Assembly (NCBI GenBank): GCA_018340805.1
Contig: JACMZG010001914.1
Span: 19,628,511 to 19,692,510, forward strand
Direction: 5' to 3'
Length of the DNA stretch: 64,000 bases
DNA from: Microvelia longipes
Taxonomy: Eukaryota > Arthropoda > Insecta > Hemiptera > Veliidae
A program made the position numbers and the translations under genes. This document shows, in pieces, positions 44,183 to 55,284 of the stretch. The notes under the pieces were generated by a model. That model saw only the letters and a program-made list of their open reading frames with translations, was not told the DNA's origin and ran no database searches. The stretch's first letter is position 1. Each line of letters begins with the position of its first letter.

Positions 44183-46389
44183 CTCTTCCAAGAGTGGTAA
44201 GTTTTTGTCCAATATGGCTACAAAGGCTGCATTTTTAGTTGAAGACAGGGTTAATATTTGATTATGGGTGTCGGAGGAAATTTTGTCTCCCTCAGATGAT
44301 GTCTTTTTTACAAATACACTCCTGGGTGAAATGGTTTTAATATAAGTAAGTTTGATGCTTTCTAGAAAAACGATAAGTTTAAATAGAAAATTCATTGGAA
44401 AAATTATTTTCTTTAAAACCTTTTTCTGTTCTGTTCTGGTCTTTATGGATTCCTAGAGAAGAGTGTTAATTTGCATATAACACTAAAAAAGTTTTTATTT
44501 TGATCAATGTTTCTTTCCCCATTGTGTATCTTAAGAAAAATTGTTTTTTAGTTCATGAGTTCAGATAATTATCTAAATTTATATCATTTGATACTACCGA
44601 GTTTTGCAAAACATGAATAGTTGTTTTCCACAACTCATCAATTATCTAAATTCATGGGTAAGATTAAGCGACCTTATACTTTACAGGTAAGAGAAACCTT
44701 TCTTACCTTTTTGAAAATTTTCTTGCCTTTCTACCCGCAAGAAAAGTGTTTTTCTAGCGCTCTTCGGTACTTTTTCGATACAGTTTGTTTATTTTCATTC
44801 TCGGGGATTCATACCTAGAAATGATAGTAAGATGAAAGTTTATTATATACAAAGTATTTACAAAATAATTTGGAATAGTTGAAACATCATGATGTTTACC
44901 CTATTAACAGCAGCCACTGTTTCGGAGCAATGGTCGGTTTCTACTTGTTGAATAGGCTCGACAGCTTTTGATTACTTAATAAATAACATTCAACAGGTAT
45001 ACTGGTATCTAAGTCATGCTCAGCGTGTGAATGTGACTGGTGTAAAGTGAAGAACGTTTTTGAAAACTTTATTAAGGTGCGCTCATTAGGGTTATCTGAG
45101 CGCTCTGAACGATTTGATGTTATCATTTATGTAATAACATATTACCGTCAGATAACACCTAGGAATTTCAGCCTTATGCTGGATTTTAAAATTGCAACTC
45201 CTGATCTTAATTAAACTAGTCAATTGATCTGTACGATCAGTCTTTTCAGTCTATCACTTAAAACTTTCATGAAAAGAAACGTCTATGATCGCAATAATTA
45301 AGGGGAACAATAGTTTCCACATCCTAATAACAATGTCTAGCTATTGGGCACCAGATTTCACTTGGTGGTCATCATTTATATCTTTGCTAAATCTCAAAGT
45401 GGCGATCCCTGATCAAAATTTACCGTTTTTGACTTTCACTCTCCTCTGTCTTGAAATCTTTACAGCAAATATATTTCTTACTGATAAGAATAATTTATCA
45501 TGATTAAAAGCCCTTCTTTGGCTTTTAGACTGTTTAGTGTGACTTCATTATTAAGTGAGAGTTTTCCTCAGAATTTTGCTTGACCCTTTTGCCGGTAGAC
45601 TGAGACGACTTTGCCCTTCGTTCCCGTTTAAGCGACTTTTTATCTTTTCCACTACTGGTCATTTTTATTACATCGCTCTGTTAATGAAAATGCAACCTAT
45701 TTTATTGAACCCTTTTATTGGACATTTGATTTTGAATAGACTTATAAAATAATAAATGTAGTTAATAAAAGACATAATGTACAAATATAATATTTTATAT
45801 ACATGTAGCAATTAATGTAAAAATTGATTAAGTACTTTGATGTTTATTATAAAAGTTTATTTATAAATACATTAAACTAAAAACATAAATATTAATAAAA
45901 TTGAGTCTTAACTTTTGTATGATTTCTACATAATTCAACATTATGAATAATAATAAAGTCGAACAAAATATGTAATACAATCATATTATGTAGTGGAAAC
46001 AAATTTTATTTTAATTCATTCTATAAATTAAAATAATGTTGATAGTAATTAAAGGTCAAAATGTTTTTTTAATGAAAATAAAAAAAATACCGCCAAATAC
46101 TTCTATATGAAAATAAAATTTAATATAAAAGTATTGTTTGGGGCCTTGCGGACTTGTGGAGAATGTCTGTTTTTAAGTCCGAAAATAAAGGAGACTATCG
46201 TAGCAAGGATCTAATTCTTTGCTATATCGCTATGAAAATGTACCCTGGTCTGAAGTAATTACTTTGCTTTTAATATTATTTTACATAAATCTGAAATTTG
46301 TGTAACATTTCAGATGAAGTAATAATATGAACGTATGGTCAGACACTTTCGGGTTTTGCCTCTAGAAAGTCGTGTCTATCGAGTTCTAA
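44183..46389. other. Gene-less stretch
   Basis: 44585-44622 repeats TTTGATACTACCGAGTTTTG plus CAAAACATGAATAGTTG from 24338 and 24650. No supported ORF. Confidence 0.35.
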
Positions 46390-46413
46390 TTTAGAAGCTA
46401 GGTAGCTTCTAAA
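46390..46413. repeat. Perfect 11-bp palindrome TTTAGAAGCTA-GG-TAGCTTCTAAA
   Basis: Short, perfect inverted repeat, 2-nt spacer; no flanking structure recognised. Confidence 0.8.
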
Positions 46414-46480
46414 ATTGAACTTATTAAGGTTAATTTAAAAATTTGTTACTCATAACCCTTCATTCCAGTATGTTCCTTGC

Positions 46481-46574
46481 AAGCTATTCTTAGAAATAAG
46501 TCATAGTTTTTTTTTTGTTAAAAATCACATGCATTTTTAATAAAACTGTTATTATGTATGTCTAAGAATAGCTT
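46481..46574. repeat. 94-bp imperfect hairpin (pre-miRNA-sized fold-back)
   Basis: AAGCTATTCTTAGA (46481-46494) pairs perfectly with TCTAAGAATAGCTT (46561-46574). Inside, TTAAAAAT and ATTTTTAA pair around CACATGC, with partial pairing between. The size suits a small fold-back MITE or a pre-miRNA-like hairpin; expression cannot be judged. Confidence 0.6.
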
Positions 46575-47349
46575 AGTAAAAATTTATGAAAATTAGTGAA
46601 AATCGTATCACATTTCTTAGGGTTTAATCTAGATTGTAAAATAGTTTATATTATGAAATGCTCAAAATTTAATTTTTCAAAGTTGCTGAAAGAGGCTACA
46701 GAATTTTTAAGTCCCTGGGGTCGATTTATATGGCAAGAAGTCATTTTTAATGATCTATGTTTAAACCTTATTTTTAGGGTTAAATGTTGGCGCAGTTAAA
46801 ATGTTCCACCCGGTATTGTTTGAACAACTTGGTGAACTGAGAAAACAATTAAAGTATACTGTACTTAGATTTAATCCATTTTCTTTGCTAGTCACGATGA
46901 ATGCTAGAAAAAGCCAAAAAGCTCTTCTCCCATCACTAAGTTCGTAAAGAGAAGGATGTGATGTGTGTGGGTTATTTAAAGCGCGTCTGCATTTAATTTT
47001 GTTCTTGAGGGCTTGAACAATTGGGCTTTGATGGTTTCTTGAGTTTCTTACGCTATGATGTCTTTTTCGTGTTGTCATTGTAAAGACAAATACTGATGAT
47101 GGGAAAAGTATTTGCTTTCGTAAACTTCCGACCAAGATTCACAACTGAAATTACGACCAAGTGTTGTTAGTTATAATACACCCTTGTCACAAACATTCGC
47201 GATTTGAATCAATAAATTTTTTTTGGTTAAAAATTTACTAAAACGTTAACTATCTGTGCTCTGCCTTTTGAAAGAAACTTGAATTTGTGTAATAACCTTA
47301 TAAACCTTTATATGTCTTTTGAAAACTTAAAGTTAAATTTTTTTTAGGG
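46575..47349. other. Gene-less stretch with a 124-codon minus frame of doubtful status
   Basis: A minus-strand frame at 47135-46761 contains MTTRKRHHSVRNSRNHQSP and a later hydrophobic patch FWLFLAFIV. It has no recognised family, no codon bias and no regulatory context. It is mentioned but not called as a gene. Confidence 0.25.
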
Positions 47350-47600
47350 TCATCCTTGGTTAAGTGGTTAAGGTACGCGGCGAATACACAGAATGAATGG
47401 ACTTTAAACTTCCGAGTTTATTTAGTCATGGGTTCAATCTTAGCACGGGCCTCTAGGATTTTTATGAGAGGGATAAAAATTCTACGTACCACATCCTTCA
47501 GAAAGGACGTAAAGCCGGTGGTCTGGAACCTGTGCATTGTCAGGTACTCGTTAAAGATCCCTTACCCTAAATGAAACTGGGTATAGGCAAAATTTAGGAC
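47350..47600 (+). mobile_element. tRNA-derived SINE with a conserved core domain
   Basis: The head has a pol III A-box-like TGGTTAAGTGG (47357-47367) and a B-box-like GGTTCAATC (47431-47439). It is followed by a body containing CCTTCAGAAAGGACGTAAAG, then CCGGTGGTCTGG, and later CGTTAAAGATCCC. That GGACGTAAA-CCGGTGGTC type of core is shared by several metazoan SINE superfamilies (exact superfamily not assigned). An open frame through it is not a gene. The 3' boundary is approximate. Confidence 0.75.
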
Positions 47601-47689
47601 CCTCATAGTAGATTCATTATAATACTATAGTGTGTCTGCCTTGTAGTTTAACTGTGAGTGCACGTGTCGTTCCTAGTTTTCACAAGACT

Positions 47690-47925
47690 ATATAAGTCAG
47701 TGAAAATGTGTACAATTGCTTGAAAAAGCATAAGAGGGACCATATAAATTCACAGCTCTTCTGTCTAAATTGGATGAAATATACCTACACTTGAAATTAA
47801 AAGGATTTAAACACTATCTTAGGAAGCTGGCAAAAAGGGCCCAACAACGTGGCCTACTTGCTTGGCAGTTACTACCACTCCCCCATATTACTACTATTAC
47901 TAAAATTAAATTTTAATAAAAACTG
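47690..47925 (+). repeat. Repeat with the AAAAAGGGCCCAACAACG word (copy 1)
   Basis: CAGCTCTTCTGTCTAAATTG (47752), then GCTGGCAAAAAGGGCCCAAC and AACGTGGCCTACTTGCTTGG (47826-47868). The same ordered words occur at 61100-61215, and their inverted form without the GGGCCC part lies at 61480-61690. Family unnamed. Confidence 0.65.
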
Positions 47926-50900
47926 TATGGATTTAAATTTGAAGGCTCGAAAAAGATTTTATGATGCAATGTATTAAACATTTTTTACTAATGGTCCGAT
48001 ATAACCCAAGATATAACTTGTTTATTAATGTAATGCTATTCCTAAAACAGGTTTGAATAAAAACATTTTCCTCTCAAGCTTTCTATTTTCTTTTAGCATG
48101 AAAACAAAAGTAAGTTTTTAAAAATTTACAGTAAACCTAAAAAGAGTTTCCCTGATAGATGCTGCTTACGGCATGTCTTAACTTCTTTTAAGGTATTGTA
48201 TTATAGCCCCAAAGTTGTGGAGCGAGTGGTTGGTTAACTCAAGGGTCAGTCTTGTGCCCTTTCCTTTTTATTGTTTGATGAATTATAAATTTTAAGCTTC
48301 CTAATTTAAAAAGTTAAAAACAAGCTTTTTAACTTCACTATTTTATTTCTTAAAAGGCCAAATAATAATGCGACGATGGCGAAACTCTTTCTAATTAATT
48401 TCAACTGGTAACATCCATTGCATTTAGTTATTTTATTAAAAGATATATTAGTTATTATTAAAAGATAATAGTAACTAAAAAATAATAGTCTGTCTTTACG
48501 TTCTCTAATTTAGAATACCACCGTCTAAATTCGAGTGATCCCAACCGATAAATGTTTCTGAACGTTTTTGTGAACAGATGCAATGTCATGAGTATGCTGG
48601 AGTCCCTTTGTGCAGTCTTTTTTCATTAACAAAAACACATTCCCTCTATTCGCGATTCAAGTCCGTAGCAGCGACACTATCGCTGATAAGAAATTGATAA
48701 CAAAAGGGAGATCAATGTATAAGGGTTTCTTAATTTTTTCTTGTTTTGGACGATTTGCCTTTTATTTTTTTCTTGAAGTGATTTATTTGATTTAATTTCA
48801 GGGTGTGTAAACTCACTAAAGTCATTCTTTTATTGGAAACCCCCTTTTAAATGGGTTGTCCAGAGTTTTTAAATAACTGATAAGGTTAAGGTCACAACAG
48901 AGTGTTTTAATTTATTTATTTTTGATTAATTTCACTTTTGAATAATTTTAGTTTGCACGAACTCACAAAATTACTCTTTTAATGCATTGAATTGTTTAAA
49001 TAAGTTGTAACAAGTATTTACATGAACTGATAAGGTGATATTTTCCAACCTTTGTGTTTTATTTAATTTGTGTTATGAAGGGTTACTTTTTGTTCAATAT
49101 TAATAAAATGTTTTAATTACAGTTTAATATAAACTTGTGTTTTGTTATTTTTAATAAAGTATAACCAGGGTATCGGTAAATGCCAGCTTTAAGAACGATC
49201 AAATCCAACTCTATGGTGATAAGGGCCTGATTCTATATTTAAAATCCTGGAATAATCTTAATATTTATTCATGATATATTGACAAGTTATTAGTGCACCG
49301 ATTGTTATTCTATTAATTTGCAACTCATTTATCACAAATTAACTAATTAATAAACAAAATTATAATTTCGATCGCCTCCCATGCTAATCCTGTAATAAAA
49401 CAAAACTTGATTATCCTTTCGTTTCCCGCCATTGATTTTGCCAACCTTACAACTATCTCTTTGAATCGAAAATAAATAGTTAAAATCGTATTTTTTTTTG
49501 TTTACATTATTTATAATCCTTACATTTCTAAACTATTCATTTCACGTATTGATTATTTCGCTAGACTTATATGTATTTTTTCAAAGAACGTTTCCAGCAT
49601 TTATAACTGTGAATAGGTGTAAAAATAATAAATTTAAAAAAAAAATTGTAAATAATTTCAATGTATGTTTTATACGTATTTTGTAAAATGATTTAATTTT
49701 AATTAATTAATAATTAAACAGTAATAATAAATTAGCCAAACCAATATATTTATAGAATATAACAAAGTGCGTTCAGAAACATGTACCGGCTTTCACTTGT
49801 AAAATTTATTTATTTTTTTGTTTAAACTATTTAATCAGAGACCCGCGGGGATGTGCTTTAGATTTTTTTAAACATTGTGCAAAAAAATTGGTTAGTATCC
49901 ATGGATTTGAAATAGTGGGGGCATAAATGCAGGATAATTAATGCATTAATTAGTATATTAATGCAGTTTCAGCTAGTTTTCATCTGAAAATTACGCTATT
50001 GGCTCAGGCAATCCAACGATCCAATGTCATCCAGAAAATGTTTCTGAACGTATCATTTATTATTTTTGAAAATAATATACAATACAATAAATATTATATA
50101 AAAATAACTTTGTCTAGCAATTGTAAAACTTCAGAAATAAATGTTTGAAATAAAAAATAAAATAATTAATGTAAATCACATAACAAATATTATATTAAAT
50201 AAAAATAAACATGAATATGAAATTTTAAACCATAAAAAAGTCTCTTGATTCTGTAATAAACTATATTATGTGAACAAATATAGGTTATATAAATATAGGG
50301 TTAAATTATGAACACTATAATTTTTTGTATAGTCTGTAATTTGGTCTACGACTTGTATTAAAAATAAGATTAACATGTTAAAAACAGTGCTGTAAATATT
50401 TTACTGCCCGTGTGCGGTGAACAAATGTTAATACAAACTATACGACATTTTAGGGGTATTTTTTACTATTATGTTGATAGTAAAGTTAACCTCGTCAAAA
50501 TCAACATTTTAAATCGTCTAATTTAATAGTCCAATGTATAAAATATTACTTAGGTAGTTCTAGAAAAGATTTTTAAAAAAATATCTGAGAGCATATAGTG
50601 TTATGCACTTATGCAGGAAATACTTTTTTATGTACCTCAGCAGAAAATATTTTTGTCTTGCCATAAAAATGTCTCAGTACTGTATATGTGTAAAGAACTA
50701 TTAATTTTTGTTCGTTTGATAAGGAGCCACGATTTTTTTCTTTAGTAGTATACAATTTTTTTCACACTTTTTGGTGTAGTGCATAGTAAAGTAATTATAT
50801 GCCAAGTAGAGAAACTATTGTAAACTATCTTAAACTCACCCAGAGAAATTCAGACATGCATGATGAGCTGATGGCTGGTTCAAGAATCGGTAAAATTGGA

Positions 50901-50984
50901 ATAACTGAGTATGACCGTTCTAGGATTTAACTTTATTTGTTTAATTTTATCGGTAACACTGATAATGTAAGGTGAGTTTTTATT
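47926..50984. other. Gene-less AT-rich stretch
   Basis: No gene or repeat with clear ends. A TTTTCATCTGAAAATTACGC word (49978) resembles 34270 and 38718. Confidence 0.3.
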
Positions 50985-51350
50985 TTTTCTTTTCCTATTT
51001 CTACCGAAGGTATAGGAAAAGTATTGTTTTCAAAAAAATCTAAACCAGAATGTTTCCGGAATTATCCGTTTTAGGCGCTTTTAAGACCTCCTGAGTAGAT
51101 TTCACAATATTGTCTGTCTGTGTAGGTGTGTTTCTATTATAATCATATCATCCAGTGTATTGATGCTAAAGAGTTTGAAGTTGGTATAAAAATCAATATT
51201 TAGTTCTAGTTGTGCTATCCGGAAAATACGACGTCATTTACCCGCACGAATGACTCTGCAAAAATTTTGAAAATTCAAAAATCACGCAACCGTATTAAAA
51301 TTTAAGTTGTGCAAACCAAAAAAAAATTTGAATTAGCTGATATTTTTAAG
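50985..51350 (+). repeat. Dispersed family A copy, first half
   Basis: Head CTTTTCCTATTTCTACCGAA with GGTATAGGAAAAG, TTATCCGTTTTAGGCGCTTT, GACCTCCTGAGTAGATTTCA, TTGTCTGTCTGTGTAGGTGT and TAGTTGTGCTATCCGGAAAA. It fades at about 51350. Confidence 0.75.
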
Positions 51351-51502
51351 TTATTTAAACACACCTAGTATTTAAATTACTTATTTTAGAATATATAAAT
51401 TAAATTTAAAGAATCACCTAAACCTCCATTGTATGTGACAAATCATATTTCTTACACAAATGATTTATTTTGTATTTTATACTAAAATGTAAAGAGGAAT
51501 GC

Positions 51503-51809
51503 AATAAAACCAAACAAGTCGAGTACCGTAGATAAAACCAAACAAATCGAGTACCGTAGATAAAACCAAACAAGTCGAGTACCGTAGATAAAACCAAACA
51601 AGTCAAATACCGTAGATAAAACCAAACTAGTCGAGTACCGTAGATAAAACCAAACAAGTCGAGTACGTAGATAAACCAAACAAGTCGAGTACCTAAATAA
51701 AACCAAACAAGTCGAGTACGTAGATAAAACCAAACAATCGAGTACCGTAGATAAAACCAAACAAGTCGAGTACCGTAGATAAAACCAAACAGGTCGAGTA
51801 CCGTAGATA
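51503..51809. repeat. 28-bp tandem repeat, 11 units
   Basis: Unit ATAAAACCAAACAAGTCGAG followed by TACCGTAG. Some units lost 1-3 bp. Because 28 is not a multiple of three, the minus strand reads as a repetitive LVWFYLRYST-like peptide in several frames, which is an artefact. Confidence 0.93.
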
Positions 51810-52686
51810 GGATGTTTACATTTACAAGGGTAAATCAAGATGGCTGCGCCCATAGGAATCCAAACTTGAATTTGATGAATAAAATTTTGATGAAATTTGA
51901 CCCAACTCCTACAACTTGTAAACAAAATGTAAACTAAATTTCATGTCTGACAGAAAGCGCATTTGTTTTCCTACTTGGTTTATATTTGGTTTGTATTACT
52001 TTAATACCTGGTTTAAACATTGAAGATGATAAATCGTGGTTTTGTTTAAAAATGTATTGGCTGTGTGCAATGTAAAAATATATTTGGTTTATTTATTTAT
52101 TTTTATGCAAATATATTGTGTATTATATTGTAAATAAATAAATGTTATTTAACTATTTAGCTAGTAAGGTAATAATGTTTAATGTGTAAAGATAAAAAAC
52201 TGATCTGAAAAAGAAATTCATTTAAATATAAAAAATGTAAAAAAATTAAATTGAATCCATTAACGTAAATATATTACAAATAGTGTCCGTTTTTTAAAAA
52301 ATGACTTCCCACAAAAGTTGTAATTGAAAACTTAATTTCTAATATAGAAAGACTTGACAGCAGTATCTAATGAAGCCATCAGATGAGATACGATTATAGT
52401 AGCAAGGTTTAACACCGCATCAAGCTACAATGAACCAAGTTTTCACAAATCTTATCACGCATGCGCAGAGGGAATATTTACTTGGTGAGTAAGCAAGAAT
52501 ATAACACTCTGATTGGTTGATTTTCAAGTTTATGTTACGTAAGCAATCAACAAATCACAGGGATATATTTTTTTATAATCAGTAAGACATATTTCACCTA
52601 TGCCTTCTTAAACTGTTTATTATGTAAAATTGAGCTCAATAATTAGTTGGTTGTAAATATTCGAGAGCTAAATCTCTCTCTTTCGG
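51810..52686. other. Gene-less stretch
   Basis: Nothing recognised. Confidence 0.3.
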
Positions 52687-53009
52687 TTGTCTTTTAAATC
52701 ATATGAGAACCCACCGGTTGTTCAGATTTAGGTGGGCCTGTAGTTGGTAAAAAGGGAGGAGAAAACACAACGATTGCCCCGCTTATAGGGCACGTTATAT
52801 GGGATGGTTCAACATCCACCACACCAGAAAGTGGGTGAAATTAGTGAATTCCTTACGTTCCCGCCAATATTGTTTGGGAAGAGCCCGCCGAATTGAGCCT
52901 GAGAGGTAAGAAGCCTCTAAAATCTACCGTTAAATTAAAAGACACCGATGAAATCCACCGCGTGGCGTAATTCCACCCACCGGTGGGCTTGAGATGAATT
53001 AAAAGACAA
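52687..53009. mobile_element. MITE with ~31-bp TIRs, GC-richer interior (323 bp)
   Basis: Left TTGTCTTTTAAATCATATGA followed by GAACCCACCGG pairs with right CCGGTGGGCTT followed by GAGATGAATTAAAAGACAA. A further partial copy of the end (AATTAAAAGACACC) lies at 52933-52946. The interior is much GC-richer than its flanks. CCCACCGGTGGG (52976-52987) is a perfect 12-bp palindrome. Superfamily and TSD were not resolved. Confidence 0.75.
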
Positions 53010-54992
53010 ATCGTTTCTATACTTATACGTATGGTTTGTGGATTTATCCACCGAACTGGTTTGGTAAATCAAAGAAAATGGTTTGATTCTTAATTGTTCA
53101 TCCTTGATATTATGACATAATCTCGTTTTAGATGAATTTGTTTAATAATTTTTATTCTTATTATTTCTTCTTTTTAAAGTCACAAAATCGTTCTGGTGGA
53201 TAAACCTTAAAACCTTTAGCCAAATTTGGATTAATGTTATAACTATTGTATAAAGTATTGTGTAGATAGTAGAAAATATAATTTTTGGTATCAATAATTG
53301 ACACTCCAGCTGATTGAAATGAGAGAATAAGAATAGGTTTGATTTTAAATTTACCTTTTTAATATATCTTTGTGAGGAATCGTTGTTATTTATGGTACTT
53401 TCTGAAAATGTCTCGACGTTGATTATAAATGAACAAGTTTATGCTTTAAAACATCCAGAGCCTCGTGGTGTTTTTAGCGATCAAGCCTTAGGGCATAAGG
53501 CTTGATTTATCAAAACTCTTTTGATACCAAAGTAATATTTAATTTCGAAAATTATAAGTAACTCTCTAAAAAATAGTAATTGTGAACTACTATTTAAATA
53601 TCAGCCAATTTTTCAGAAATCCGCTTAGGAACAAACTACATGCGTTTTTTGCTACTTCGTTCTATAAGTAGTTTATACCTACTTTAAAATTAAGTAATTA
53701 GGTAGGTCTGATTTTAAAAAAGCCAACTTTAGCCAAAATGTGTAATCATGGCTTGAAGTAAACACTGATTTTGTTTTAGTTTCATGGTTAAGTCTATCTA
53801 AGAAACAGTCTGGATAGATTTAAGCTTACATGTAAACACCTATAGGATTGACTTCAATAACAATAACGTTACATAGAATTTCACATACATTTTTAACGAT
53901 CAATATAAAAAAGATCTTGTCCATTCAGATTAAATTTACTCTAAATTAAATATTAAATTAAATATTTAAAACTTGAATAGATTTAAAGAGCAAGTGCAAA
54001 CATAAGTGAGTAATTGATATAATATTTCAGAAATTGTATTGTTTAAATTAGCATAAATTAATATTTCGGACAATACAAACTATATTATGCAACAGGGCTT
54101 GGTCGTGCTCATTAATATGCTCATATCTTAAATCATCGCTAATATTTATGGAGACAGATTGGAAATTATTTTTTTTATAAAGCTTGTAAAACAGTTTGTA
54201 AAAAGTCGCTCAAGTTCTCTTGGTGCTAAAGAGAATAAAACTAAACCATTTACCTTCTATCCAAGTATTTTTATAATACACTCATCATACAGGCTATCAT
54301 TATAGCCTATATATAACAAACAAAGCAAACTCATTGGCTCATTTCTTCATCGGAAAGTCACTAAAATAAGTATTTAAATAAAAACAAATGTAAAACATAG
54401 TCTCTTTTAAGTTAGTGAATTTTGAAAGAGTAAATAAAGCTAATGAGTCTGGGCTAATTGTTTATTTCTCATTTCGAAGCTTAAAATATATTTTTGAACT
54501 AGAGTTGATATTGTAAATATTAAATTTGACTAAATACAATAAACTAATAATTTTATGTAAAGTAATATAAATAAATTTGTATAACTTATAAAACAAATAT
54601 TTGCAATCATTATAAAATGAATAAAACCCTTAATATTTGATTTTACAAAAAAATAAATTGTAAAATATAAATGCGTACAGAAGTGAATTGTTTTTTTTTA
54701 TTACCAATGAAAAAGTAGTGCTTATTTTTTTATCCTTTCTTATAAAAAAGGTTGGAGTGTCCAAACCTTTGTTTACATTTTAATATTTATTAATTAATTC
54801 AAGCCGTCCTGTCTTCTGATTCTGGCGACAGTGGCCATCAGGTAGGAAGAAAATTCAATACTTTGTTGGTATACCAACAATGGTTGGCATACCATTGTTT
54901 TGTTGTTGTTGTTTCGTTTTTTATTGTTGGTATTACTGCATTTTATATTATTATATAATAATAATATAAATACATGTTTCAATTGTTTTATA
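53010..54992. other. Gene-less stretch
   Basis: TCAAGCCTTA-GGGCA-TAAGGCTTGA (53481-53505) is a perfect 10-bp-arm hairpin. TGGTATACCAACAATGGTTG and related TTGTTGTTGTT words lie at 54866-54930. No gene supported. Confidence 0.35.
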
Positions 54993-55284
54993 TCAAGATG
55001 TTAAAAATGTATAAGGTGATTTAATTCGATGTAAACAAACCAAACGCATGCAGTGGTTAAAACCTGACTTTTTTTATGAATGACGTGTGAAGTCATTGCA
55101 GGAATCGGTCAACATTGAAAATTTACTATTTATTTCTGCAATAACTTTAATTCCGGACTGTAACCTGACATGTCAAAAAATTGTTTCATAAAAATGAAAC
55201 AATTATATGATTTTTTATTCAATTAGAGGGTTTTTATAAAAAAAACCCTCTAATTGAATCACCTTATAAATTCTATCAGCTTGG
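54993..55284. mobile_element. MITE of the TAAGGTGATTC family, copy 3 (complete, with internal inversion)
   Basis: TATAAGGTGATTTAATTCGA (55011) pairs with the right TIR TAATTGAATCACCTTATAAA. Just inside the right end, ATTCAATTAGAGGGTTTTTA (55218) and AACCCTCTAATTGAAT (55243) form an extra hairpin: the right end has been duplicated in inverted orientation. Outer words CAAGATG and ATCAGCTTGG match the other copies. Confidence 0.85.

Noticed and set aside
46761..47135. 124-codon minus-strand ORF
   Set aside because: Longest non-element frame apart from the transferase, but no domain, no codon bias, no splice or promoter context; the hydrophobic and Arg/His patches look random.
47357..47439. Genuine tRNA gene
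   Set aside because: A and B boxes are present, but the spacing is long, no complete cloverleaf with acceptor pairing was found, and a SINE body follows.
47356..47574. 72-codon plus-strand ORF
   Set aside because: Lies wholly inside the tRNA-derived SINE.
51418..51925. Minus-strand ORFs of 79 and 147 codons with LVWFYLRYST-like repeats
   Set aside because: Artefact of the 28-bp satellite read in successive frames; no start context or homology.
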